Notes under the pieces: generated by a model
Seen by the model: the letters and a program-made list of their open reading frames with translations, nothing else
The model's database searches: none
What the model was told of the DNA's origin: nothing
From: Acholoe squamosa
Lineage: Eukaryota > Annelida > Polychaeta > Phyllodocida > Polynoidae
Assembly (NCBI GenBank): GCA_949317995.1
Contig: OX439041.1
Location: 9,560,001 to 9,624,000 of the forward strand
Length of the DNA stretch: 64,000 bases
Reading direction: 5' to 3'
Translations under genes and position numbers: made by a program
Shown: positions 34,003 to 42,772 of the stretch, piece by piece
Layout: each line of letters opens with the position of its first letter
Numbering within the stretch: position 1 is the first letter of the stretch

Positions 34003-34225
34003 ATCATTTTTTAACAACAGGGGGGCTGGTGGGTTTGAGGGGGGGGTCAGAATTTTTTCAACCCCTTGACCGGGGGGGGTCAGAATTTTTTTAACACCTC
34101 TTATTGGGGGATCAAAATAATTTCAGCTGTTTTCAGTGAAAAACCCCACGGACTACTATAGGCTAAAAGGGGACGTTCACGCACGATTTTTGTCCCTTAT
34201 TGGGGGTCAAATTTTTTTCCAGCAG
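34003..34225. mobile_element. Harbinger-like MITE, second copy (right end lost)
   Basis: TTA then GGGAGTGATCATTTTTTAAC, then G-rich and C-rich runs with TCAGAATTTTTT, as in 26607-26922. The right terminal repeat is not found. Confidence 0.55.
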
Positions 34226-34403
34226 AACCATGGTCAATAGCTTAGGCTCCATTTGTGGCATTGCGAAACACCTTCCTCTTTGTTTTTTTTTCTGTTATTG
34301 TTTAAATTTCGCTTCGGGGATACTCGCAGAAAGGATACTCCAGTGTACATAATGTACACAATAACAGACAACAAAGAAAAGACTGTGCTGCATGTACTTC
34401 TCA

Positions 34404-34667
34404 GGAGGCCGTTTCTCAACACACTACGACTGCTGTCCTTCAAGTCGTAGTGAGAAGCCTTGAGTTAAAGCCATTACAGTATCATACATTAGTAACCACT
34501 AATGCCTGCACCAGTACGACTGCACTACCAAACCTTTTATAATTACAGCATAGGTGCTGATCGTACAGAGCAGTCGTAGGGCCTTACATACAATGGCCCG
34601 GCTTATTCTTGGCAGTCTTAAATCGGAGTGCATGTGTGTAGTCATAGTACATTAAGAAATGGCCTCC
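34404..34667. mobile_element. MITE family E, best copy
   Basis: The left end AGGAGGCCGTTTCTCAACAC followed by ACTACGACT is mirrored by AGTCATAGTACATTAAGAAA then TGGCCTCC. Internal GTCGTAGT motifs face each other. Other copies are at about 8131, 50230 and 54898. The Gypsy element is inserted 25 bp downstream. Confidence 0.75.
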
Positions 34668-34688
34668 AGGCATTTGGCTGCCTGGGCG

Positions 34689-34692
34689 CTAA
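34689..34692. repeat. Target-site duplication CTAA (5' side)
   Basis: CTAA lies directly before the 5' LTR and again directly after the 3' LTR (47490-47493). A 4-bp duplication is usual for Ty3/Gypsy integrases. Confidence 0.85.
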
Positions 34693-34840
34693 TGTAGAGG
34701 TACACTTTACTAAACCATAGGAGTTGGGTACCGTCTGACGTGGCGGGTGAGTCGAGTCGTCGGACGTTCCTCAGGTTCCGGATAGGTGGCAGCACCGATC
34801 CGGGTCTGTGGGGACATCTGACGACGAACACCTGGGTCCG

Positions 34841-34849
34841 TATATAAAG
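34841..34849 (+). promoter_or_regulatory. LTR TATA box
   Basis: TATATAAAG about 150 bp into the LTR, upstream of the AATAAA at 34967, as expected for the U3 promoter of an LTR element. Confidence 0.75.
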
Positions 34850-34966
34850 CCCAGGACTCAGCCGCTACGTCAGAGGCCCTTCTGGCCTCCACACTATGTA
34901 AACCACTGTCTTTTAATATTAGCTGCCTCTTTGATATCATTCGGCAGCCGTGAGTGTGCATTAAGT

Positions 34967-34972
34967 AATAAA
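34967..34972 (+). terminator. LTR polyadenylation signal AATAAA
   Basis: The canonical hexamer about 126 bp after the TATA box. Its twin in the 3' LTR (47386-47391) would end the genomic RNA. Confidence 0.7.
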
Positions 34973-35071
34973 CCTAACCGTTGGCATACACTTGGAATAC
35001 TGTCTTACTCTTTCTTTCCGAATCGTAAGACCCGAACCCCCCCAGGTCCGTAAGGCCACAAATCCTTACAC

Positions 35072-35083
35072 TGGTGCCGTGAC
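35072..35083 (+). other. Primer binding site matching tRNA-His
   Basis: TGGTGCCGTGAC begins one base after the LTR. It is complementary to the 3' end (GTCACGGCA plus CCA) of animal tRNA-His, whose acceptor begins GCCGTGA. Twelve bases match. This would prime minus-strand synthesis. Confidence 0.85.
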
Positions 35084-35209
35084 CAGTTAATTCTGGTGTA
35101 TAGCCCGGACGTTATAACGTCCGAACGGCTAGTACATGGGTTAGACACCCTTAGGGAAGCTAACCCAGCAGGGCAATCACTTGCCCAAGAGAATGGAAAT
35201 GGATCGCTA

Positions 35210-37993
35210 ATGCTCCAAGCCCATTCGGACTCACAAGATGCAGAATCAGCATCCTGGAGAGATCCCGGACCCCACTATAATGATAGTGAAGAGAATCTGC
35301 CAGACTCTGTACGACGCGAACAGTCCATACAGAGACATAGTAACTTAATAGGCCAGCATTCAATTGTTGACGAATTATGTGATTCGATGTTCGAAGTCGG
35401 TGGTAGTACTAACCCAGAACATCCGGCACCAATGCGAAAAAGGGTAACATTCGGAGAACTACCTTATAGGTTACCCAGGCCCGAATTACCAATATTAGAT
35501 TATAGCGCTATAGATGGCGACTTAACCTATGCGGTACCGGAAGGTGAAGAATTAAAACGACCGGATGTCCTGTTGTTGAATGAAACTTATGTAACTTTGA
35601 ACGAGAATTTAAATACCTTGGTCAAAGCTAAGGATGAAGTATTGCATGAAAAACTTCAAATGGAAGAGGACCTAACTGGCATGCGAAAGGAATTCGAAGC
35701 CAGAAGGAGCGAGTACATGAAAGAACTCGAGAGTGAAGAACTAAAACTTCAATCTATGAGAGATTCATTCAATAAAGAATATGATAATAGGCACATTCGT
35801 ATCCAAACATACATAGATACGAACGACCAACTAAACCTTGATAAGACAAAATTCGAATCCGAAATTCGCCATTATCAGGAGGAGTTGGATAAATTGAAAC
35901 TTCAGTGCAGTAAACAAGCTGAAGATAATGAAACCATCCGGGTAGGCATCATAGCTTACAACAAACAACTGGAGGAGGATAGACAGAAACTCACGAATGA
36001 GCTTCAGGAATTGCAGGCCACTGCAATAACTCTAGATAAATATGTAGAAGCAGCCCAGTTAACTATAGGTAATATAGACCCAGCTGTGGTATCTACAATG
36101 TTGGGAAAGACATCTAAAGATGCAACCCCAATTAGATACAGCCCATTCGTTGATGATGGGGCTGACAAGAATGTGGTATCCGGAATCTATAAGAAACCGG
36201 ATAATGCTGCAGTAAATGGAACCGCATCTAAACCAGTAGTTCCAATGCTGGATACGATAGGACCAGCACCACCCATACCAGATTTGAGTCACAAAATCAA
36301 AGCGACTCACGATGGTGCTACAGGGAATAATAATAATTCACCCGTGGCACAACCAAGAGCACCCGGACCAATGAGACATATGTTGACACCACCTTCATAT
36401 TTCCCCCAACCCGGCCACAGTACACCAGCAGTACCAAGATTACCGAATCCACCCCCAGGTTCTGGTAATGGTCCTACTGATGGACGTTTTCCGAGACCAA
36501 ATCCGCCACAGAACAATATCAACGGCGGTACGTACCAACCGAGAACATCTTCCTATGGATATAAAAATAATTATAATCCATCGGGAAGTGGCAATTATCA
36601 GAATGGTAATAGCTATAACCAGGGATGGAATCAAAATGATTCTTACCCTAGATATGCTTCTTCTGGAAACACCGGTCACAATAGTGGATACCCTGGTGGT
36701 TCATCTGGAGGCTATAATAATAATGGTCCACCAGGAGGAAACCCTCCAGGCGGCCCAGGAGGATCCGGATTCGGAGGATCAGGATCAGGAGGAGATGGCA
36801 GGAAACCTAACAGGAGAACTTCTATGCCTGCAGGGATGCAAACCATCTTTGATAGAAGCCAATGTATACAAAACCTTGGCATTGACTGCTACCGAAAGGG
36901 AGCAGACGGCATGGAAGTCATGAACTGGAGCATGCGAGAAGCAGATAGACTACGCGGATGTAATAATCCGGCACGTAGGCAGGCACGGATACCCCCTCCA
37001 TATGATTCTAATGATCCATGGAAGGACAGGTATCAAGCTTTTGTTGACGAAGTCAATTGTAGTGGCTGGACAAAAGAAGAAGCTCTGCCATATTTGATTT
37101 GTTGGTTAAATAAAGGCGGAAAAGTAGCTCTCAACCAATGGAGAGCAGCTTACGGAATATATGGTACCTATGATCAATTGGCCGAATGTGCCGCATACCT
37201 TTTCGGATCAATCGTTAGAGAAGATCCGTGGGTAAGCTTTAAGAAGAGGACACAAAAACCTAAAGAATCACACAAAGTCTTTGGTTTGGAGCTACAGGAC
37301 TTGCTTTCGAAAGCACGTCCAAATTGGGCTCATGATGATGATTGTTATCTACAAGAATTGTTTATACAATTCTACAGTGGATTGCGTGATCCGGATCACA
37401 AGCAAGTGGTCTGGGACTCGTGGAAAGATGACACTTCCTTCAGTGATCTGTTCATAGCAATCGATGGACATGACATGAAGAAACGTCTAGTAGGTCTCGG
37501 ACCTAATCCAATAAGAGCAGCTCCATTCCAATACGGAGGTACACCTGCTCCGGTATACGATACTTCCCAATTAGCTCCGGTTGAATCGAATGAAGTGGAT
37601 GAGAATGATGAATATGTCTCCGATGAAAACGGAGATTATATTGGTTCAGTGCATGTAGCTGGAAAATATTACCGACAAAAGCGGTATAGGAAAGTACATT
37701 CGAGAGGGAGAGGAGGATCAGTTGCTGGTAAAACAGCTTCCGGATCAACTCAACCTGGCAGTGTAGCCTCTACGGCGAACCCAACTGTAGCAGCCACTGT
37801 TGCTCCGACTAACATGATGGAAACATTATTAGCCGGATTAACAGAAGCTCTAAAGAGACCGAGAGTTGACAAATCCCAGAGGAGATGTTTCAGATGCCAG
37901 AAACTGGGGCATTATGCTCCAGAATGTATGGCTGAAAAACCTGTCCCTCGTAGACAGGAGAGTGTCTCTGGAGTAAGTACAGAGGAAAACTAA
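35210..37993 (+). CDS. gag: Gag polyprotein, long form with coiled coil and CCHC knuckle
   Basis: Gag builds the particle and binds the element RNA. The first in-frame ATG is at 35210 (927 codons), but the frame is open without an ATG from 35054, inside the LTR, and a non-ATG start is possible. Counting from 35096: a long heptad-rich segment lies at about 165-330 (E/K/L-rich, predicted coiled coil); a Pro-rich stretch at about 390-455; a Gly/Asn/Tyr/Ser-rich low-complexity segment at about 455-572; a capsid-like region at about 640-770 (with QAFVDEVNC, FYSGLRDPDHKQ); and a zinc knuckle C-x2-C-x4-H-x4-C at 931-944. Ty3-type Gags are usually a few hundred residues, so the N-terminal half is an extension. 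The final codons overlap pol. Confidence 0.93.
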   Translation: MLQAHSDSQDAESASWRDPGPHYNDSEENLPDSVRREQSIQRHSNLIGQHSIVDELCDSMFEVGGSTNPEHPAPMRKRVTFGELPYRLPRPELPILDYSAIDGDLTYAVPEGEELKRPDVLLLNETYVTLNENLNTLVKAKDEVLHEKLQMEEDLTGMRKEFEARRSEYMKELESEELKLQSMRDSFNKEYDNRHIRIQTYIDTNDQLNLDKTKFESEIRHYQEELDKLKLQCSKQAEDNETIRVGIIAYNKQLEEDRQKLTNELQELQATAITLDKYVEAAQLTIGNIDPAVVSTMLGKTSKDATPIRYSPFVDDGADKNVVSGIYKKPDNAAVNGTASKPVVPMLDTIGPAPPIPDLSHKIKATHDGATGNNNNSPVAQPRAPGPMRHMLTPPSYFPQPGHSTPAVPRLPNPPPGSGNGPTDGRFPRPNPPQNNINGGTYQPRTSSYGYKNNYNPSGSGNYQNGNSYNQGWNQNDSYPRYASSGNTGHNSGYPGGSSGGYNNNGPPGGNPPGGPGGSGFGGSGSGGDGRKPNRRTSMPAGMQTIFDRSQCIQNLGIDCYRKGADGMEVMNWSMREADRLRGCNNPARRQARIPPPYDSNDPWKDRYQAFVDEVNCSGWTKEEALPYLICWLNKGGKVALNQWRAAYGIYGTYDQLAECAAYLFGSIVREDPWVSFKKRTQKPKESHKVFGLELQDLLSKARPNWAHDDDCYLQELFIQFYSGLRDPDHKQVVWDSWKDDTSFSDLFIAIDGHDMKKRLVGLGPNPIRAAPFQYGGTPAPVYDTSQLAPVESNEVDENDEYVSDENGDYIGSVHVAGKYYRQKRYRKVHSRGRGGSVAGKTASGSTQPGSVASTANPTVAATVAPTNMMETLLAGLTEALKRPRVDKSQRRCFRCQKLGHYAPECMAEKPVPRRQESVSGVSTEEN

Positions 37994-40900
37994 GGAGGGG
38001 TCTCCCGAGGGGCAAAGAAGGGGATCCCAGTGACAAATCTTGCCATGATATCACCATCCGTGATGATAGTTCACATGAAGTAACAAGATCGCCTAACACC
38101 GAGGTGGTTGTAGACACCCGGAAGGTTAGGGAAGCTGATATAACAGGTGCTATGGGAGCACAGGGGAAACCCAATATCAGTAACGAGGCAGGCGGCTATT
38201 CGTTAGCCAAGGTCTGTGGTGCCCACCTGCCCCCGGGTCATCCTTGTCTGGAATTCTTAAAAGGATGTGGATTGACTCCTGGTGTGAAAAATGACGTTCC
38301 GATTGTCACGGACATGCCCTCTGTTCTAAACGGAAGGCGGTGGTATGTTTGCCTTACTGTTAACGGAAGGTCTGCCGAATTCCTTGTGGATACGGGAGCT
38401 AGCCACTCTTGTATCTCCAAGGGGTTCTACGACCTTATACCGGATGAACATGATACTCTCAAATCGGGAGGAAGTGCTCAGACGGCCGACGGCAGTACCT
38501 TGCAAACGTATGGTAGAACTTGTGTGAGACTACAGTTAGATGGTATACATGACTATGTCATGAGCGCCACCGTTGCGGATATAGCAGATGAGGGGATACT
38601 CGGGTTGGATTTCGCATCCCTGTATGGTGCTGTATTGGAACCCCAAACAGGAGTGTTGAGTGTGAGATACCCGTACCCCGTAAAGGTTAGATGTGCACTG
38701 AGACAAGTGAGCAGTATGGCTAGTGTGGCACACACTGTGCGAATCCCTCCGGGAGTAGCCTGTGATGTGCTTGTAAGAAGTGATCCTGCAATGCGTAACA
38801 AACCTGCAGTGATAGAACCGGATGTAGTTACTTTGTCAGGTATTGGATTAAATTCTGTAGACACGATAGTAGCGAATGCATCCTGGTCGGTAGTACCTGT
38901 CTCCAATACTGGAAACACTACTATCTACTTGAAAAAGGGACAAGTTTTTGGAAACGTGACCCTTTCGGAATCTGTAACGGATAGTAAGCTAAGCTTACAG
39001 AAGGTAACAGGAGATGATGAAATTTCGGAAGACTTACTTAAGTTGTATGAAGAAACTTCATTAGAAGATCCGGAACACCGGAAAGAGTTCTATGATATGC
39101 TCTGTCAGTATCATACTGCCTTTGCCAAACCTGGTGAAAAACTAGGTACGACAAATAAGGTATTACATAAAATAGATACTGGGGATGCCGAACCCTTTAA
39201 GATACCGTATAGACGGTTACCCTTAGCAAAAAAGAGAGTAGCTGAGGATGAAATAAATAAGATGCTGGAACAGGATGTAATAGTCCCTTCCAATAGTCCA
39301 TGGAGTAGTCCTGTGTGTATGGTAACAAAAAAAGACGGTACTATCCGTTTCTGCATAGACTACAGGAAGTTGAATGGAATAACGAAAAAGAATTCGTATC
39401 CATTACCGAGAATAGATGAAACCATTGACTCCTTAGGAGGAAACAGTTGGTTTTGTACCCTAGACTTGCAATCAGGCTATTGGCAAGTGGGAATGAACCC
39501 TTCAGATATGGAGAAAACTGCATTTTCAAGTCATATTGGATTATTCCAATATAATGTAATGCCGTTTGGATTGTGCAATGCACCTGCAACATTTGAAGCA
39601 ATGATGGAAACAATTCTAAGTGATTTATTGTGGAAAAGATGTCTTGTATACCTAGACGATGTCATTGTCTTCGGAAAAACATTCGAAGAATGTTCTAATA
39701 ACCTAAAAATGGTACTAGAACGTATTATTTCAAATGGTCTCAAATTGAAACCTAAGAAATGCCACATGTTTAGAAAGTCCATAAATTATTTGGGCCGCAT
39801 CATCAGTGATGAAGGAATAAAGGCTGATCCGGAAAAAATCGAATCAGTTACGAATTGGAATAGACCTAAAACACCCAAAGAAGTGAGGTCCTTTTTAGGA
39901 TTCTGTTCCTATTACAGGGAATTTATTCCGAATTATTCTAGAGTCAGTTACCCATTACAAGCAATAGCTAACTGGACTCCAGGAAGTACCAAGGAAAAAT
40001 TTCCTTGGACGCGTGAACAGGAAACCGCTTTCCAAAAGCTAAAAGACCTGTTCACGAGTACTCCCGTATTGCAATATCCGAATGAGACGGATCATTTCAT
40101 ACTGGATACTGATGCTAGTAATGATAGCATTGGTGCAGCTCTCTCGCAAGTCCAAAATGGGAGAGAAGTGCCAATTGCCTTTGCCAGCAATACACTGAGC
40201 AAGACCCAGCGCAATTACTGCACAACCAAAAGAGAGTTGTTAGCAGTAGTCGTATATACCAAGAAGTTCAAACATTTTCTATGGGGAACAAACTTTACTT
40301 TGCGTACGGATCATTCCTCTTTAAGGTGGCTACTGAACTTCCGAGATGCTGAAGGCATGTTAGGCCGATGGCTAGCCCATTTATCCGAATATGGGCTTGA
40401 ACATCAACAGATTCAGCATAGACCCGGAGTTAAGCATTTAAATGCTGATGCTTTGTCTCGAATACCAATCCGGAAATGTGATAATCCGGATTGTACTGAT
40501 TGTGGAGCTCATAAGGCAGTGTTAGCAGGGATTCGAAGACCATTCGTACCCCTAGTTGCCAGTATACTGGATTGGTCTATGGATCACATACGACATTTCC
40601 AGGAAGCTGACTCGATAACTGCACAGCTACTGCAATTAGTACCAAAGGGTATACGTCCAGTTAGACCAGAGGTCTCTCTGGAAAATCGAGAAATGAGAAG
40701 GTTTCTTGCTCAATGGACCGAGCTTGAAGTCCGGAAAGGCGTGTTATACCGTTGGAAGCCATGTAATAATGGTGGTAGAATCATGCAAGTGGTGATACCA
40801 CATGCCATGAGACATGACATTATGTACTTCTGTCATGGACATCGGAGCAGTGGTCATTTCGGAAGGAAACGCTCGCTAGCACGACTTTCCAAGAAATACT

Positions 40901-42048
40901 ATTGGCCTGGCATGACACGGGACTTGCAAAGATGGGTAACCACCTGTCCGGATTGTTGTAAAAACAAACCCGGACCCGGGATGGGCAAACTTCCCCTATC
41001 CCAAGAACTTTTCGGAGTTAGATTCGCAAGAATCGGGGTAGATATTATTAGTGGATTTAATACAACCGCTAATGATAATACCTGTATGATGGTAGTGTGT
41101 GATTATTATACGAAATACACTAAAGTATTTCCACTACCGGACCACAAAGCAATTACTTGTGCCGAAGCTTTTGTAAAAGGTTGGGTACTAAGCTTCGGTG
41201 TACCATTAATGTTACACAGTGACCAAGGCAGAGAATTCGAATCAAATCTCTGGCAGGGTATGTGCGAGTACTTGGCTATTTGCAAGACTAGAACCAATCC
41301 GTATAGACCACAAAGCGACGGATTGGTGGAAAGGTTCAATAGAACCCTCATCCAAGTCCTAAAGTCACTCGTTAATGAACATATGGATGACTGGGATGAG
41401 CAATGTCATTTTGTGACACATGCTTATAATAGTACAGTACATTCAAGTACAAATTGTTCTCCGAACCTTTTAGTATTCGGAGAAGATCTGATAATGCCTG
41501 CTGACCTAGTTTTTGGAGTCGTAGGAATGGACCCTGAACTACCTTGCCATGTAGTTTTTGTGGAATGTTTAAGAGACAGATTTAGAAAAGCATATGAGTC
41601 TGTCCGAATTGATTTGGAGAAAAGTGCCAAATGGCAGAAAGTAGGATACGATACCGATCTAAAACATCGGAAATTCCAATCCGGAGACAGAGTCCTTAGA
41701 TTACATGAACCACTTAGACACATAAAATTAGCGTCTAATTGGGACGGTCCCTTTACTATAACACAAATTATCAGTGATTGTACCGTAATTATTAAATCTG
41801 ACCTTGGTCGACTCTATAAGTCAAATGTGGCTAGATTAAGGAGATGGTCTGGGAGGGAGACCTCCACAGAAATGTATGGTGAAGGTTCCGAAAGGATCCT
41901 GAATCAGAATCGCATAATAGACCAGGTAAAGAACACTACAGTGAAGCGTGGTCAGGGTAGACCCAAAAAGTGTTCCGAATCAGTGACACCCACGCCAACA
42001 CCGATTAAGCGTGGGGGAGTTAAAAAAGTCTCGGCAAGAAGCACCTAG
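37954..42048 (+). CDS. pol: Pol polyprotein: protease, reverse transcriptase, RNase H, integrase
   Basis: The frame is -1 relative to gag and opens at 37954, overlapping the gag end by 40 bases. No early ATG is apparent, so expression by -1 frameshifting as Gag-Pol is likely. Counted from 38104 (1314 codons): aspartic protease with VDTGAS at about 94-99 and the later GILGLDF; RT with YLDD, catalytic Asp pair near 518-519; RNase H with LDTDAS near 665-670 and TDHSSLRWLL; integrase with an H-H-C-C zinc site (about 910-950) and a D, D-35-E triad (D near 980, SDQG near 1040, E of LVERFN near 1076); then a GPY/F-like module (WDGPFTI). The order with integrase last is that of Ty3/Gypsy. No stops or frameshifts are seen. 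Confidence 0.96.
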   Translation, partial: TGECLWSKYRGKLRRGLPRGKEGDPSDKSCHDITIRDDSSHEVTRSPNTEVVVDTRKVREADITGAMGAQGKPNISNEAGGYSLAKVCGAHLPPGHPCLEFLKGCGLTPGVKNDVPIVTDMPSVLNGRRWYVCLTVNGRSAEFLVDTGASHSCISKGFYDLIPDEHDTLKSGGSAQTADGSTLQTYGRTCVRLQLDGIHDYVMSATVADIADEGILGLDFASLYGAVLEPQTGVLSVRYPYPVKVRCALRQVSSMASVAHTVRIPPGVACDVLVRSDPAMRNKPAVIEPDVVTLSGIGLNSVDTIVANASWSVVPVSNTGNTTIYLKKGQVFGNVTLSESVTDSKLSLQKVTGDDEISEDLLKLYEETSLEDPEHRKEFYDMLCQYHTAFAKPGEKLGTTNKVLHKIDTGDAEPFKIPYRRLPLAKKRVAEDEINKMLEQDVIVPSNSPWSSPVCMVTKKDGTIRFCIDYRKLNGITKKNSYPLPRIDETIDSLGGNSWFCTLDLQSGYWQVGMNPSDMEKTAFSSHIGLFQYNVMPFGLCNAPATFEAMMETILSDLLWKRCLVYLDDVIVFGKTFEECSNNLKMVLERIISNGLKLKPKKCHMFRKSINYLGRIISDEGIKADPEKIESVTNWNRPKTPKEVRSFLGFCSYYREFIPNYSRVSYPLQAIANWTPGSTKEKFPWTREQETAFQKLKDLFTSTPVLQYPNETDHFILDTDASNDSIGAALSQVQNGREVPIAFASNTLSKTQRNYCTTKRELLAVVVYTKKFKHFLWGTNFTLRTDHSSLRWLLNFRDAEGMLGRWLAHLSEYGLEHQQIQHRPGVKHLNADALSRIPIRKCDNPDCTDCGAHKAVLAGIRRPFVPLVASILDWSMDHIRHFQEADSITAQLLQLVPKGIRPVRPEVSLENREMRRFLAQWTELEVRKGVLYRWKPCNNGGRIMQVVIPHAMRHDIMYFCHGHRSSGHFGRKRSLARLSKKYYWPGMTRDLQRWVTTCPDCCKNKPGPGMGKLPLSQELFGVRFARIGVDIISGFNTTANDNTCMMVVCDYYTKYTKVFPLPDHKAITCAEAFVKGWVLSFGVPLMLHSDQGREFESNLWQGMCEYLAICKTRTNPYRPQSDGLVERFNRTLIQVLKSLVNEHMDDWDEQCHFVTHAYNSTVHSSTNCSPNLLVFGEDLIMPADLVFGVVGMDPELPCHVVFVECLRDRFRKAYESVRIDLEKSAKWQKVGYDTDLKHRKFQSGDRVLRLHEPLRHIKLASNWDGPFTITQIISDCTVIIKSDLGRLYKSNVARLRRWSGRETSTEMYGEGSERILNQNRIIDQVKNTTVKRGQGRPKKCSESVTPTPTPIKRGGVKKVSARST
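37984..37993 (+). promoter_or_regulatory. Candidate -1 frameshift site
   Basis: In the gag frame the codons are GAA AAC TAA, preceded by G, giving the heptamer G GAA AAC directly before the gag stop. AAAAC is a good A-site slip sequence, although the P-site half is not the canonical triplet. A G/C-rich stretch able to pair (GGGGTCTCCC, then GGGGATCCC) follows within 10-40 bases. This is inference from position and frame. Confidence 0.5.
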
Positions 42049-42772
42049 AGAAAGCTCTTCAGACTGTCAGGTCCGATAAAGAACTATCCGAGAAGGGGAG
42101 ATACGTTCGCCGCAGCCCCCGAATTGCCCAGAGGACTGCAGTGACCTAACCTGTATACACAACGAGTGTAATGTTTACATTTAGAGGAACGGATGACAAC
42201 TGACCCTAAAGGCTTATTTGTCGCCCCCGCATGATGTACCAATGGGTAGTGGACGGATAATCCGGTGGATTTGCTTAAGCTTTCCATAATCTCCACTTAA
42301 ATCCCCAGTCGAGTCATCGGGGTGAGCGATAATTACCTAAAAACAATCAGTTTGTTGATGTACCGCCTGTAGCACGTGCGTTTCCGCATGACGTCACCGT
42401 GTCCAGTCTCGGCTGACCTCTCGTGACCTCGCGGACCGCGGGGAAATGACGTCACGAAAGCTGGCCTGTCGCCATATTTGTTTTCGGTAACGTCCAAGAC
42501 GGTCGAGCTCGCTCCCTTCTTGGATTTTACCGGCTAAGCAAACCCCCCGCTGCTCCTCCAGAGTCTGTCTCCTGGTAGACAGACTCCGTTTGTGCCGGCC
42601 CCGGCGCCGTAAAAGCCGGAAAAAGGAGTAGTTTACTCCCGTGGTCGATTCCCCAGTCATGGCTTAGGAATCCGTAGCTGCAGCCAAGCTATCCGGTGAC
42701 CCGGATAAGCTGACTCCGTCCGCAGAAGCTTTTCCGGAAGCTTTGTCGCCTGTTACACAGGAAGAGAGCGAG
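42049..42772 (+). promoter_or_regulatory. GC-rich leader of ORF3 with CRE and E-box sites
   Basis: This non-coding stretch between pol and ORF3 becomes GC-rich after about 42360. It has CACGTG at 42373-42378 and perfect TGACGTCA octamers at 42389-42396 and 42447-42454. A strong-context ATG at 42659 (G at -3 and +4) is followed two codons later by TAG (42665), in frame with ORF3. It may hold an internal promoter or act as the leader of a spliced subgenomic RNA. No splice evidence can be given from sequence alone. Confidence 0.5.
42659..42667 (+). promoter_or_regulatory. Two-codon upstream ORF (ATG GCT TAG)
   Basis: This minimal ORF is in the ORF3 frame and lies 105 bp before the first long-frame ATG (42773). 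The frame stays open after the TAG. It may limit ORF3 translation, or the TAG may be a nonsense change at codon 3 of an originally longer ORF3. Confidence 0.55.

Larger units (their letters stand above)
34693..35070 (+). repeat. 5' long terminal repeat
   Basis: It starts TGTAGAGG and ends CCTTACA, with TGTA/TACA inverted ends. TATATAAAG at 34841 is the likely TATA box and AATAAA at 34967-34972 the polyadenylation signal. TGACG half-sites lie at about 34734 and, inverted, near 34867. By eye there are no differences from 47112-47489. Confidence 0.97.

Noticed and set aside
34710-34961. Minus-strand 83-codon frame (also at 47129-47380)
   Set aside because: It lies wholly inside the LTR and is duplicated only because the LTR is. 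No domain.
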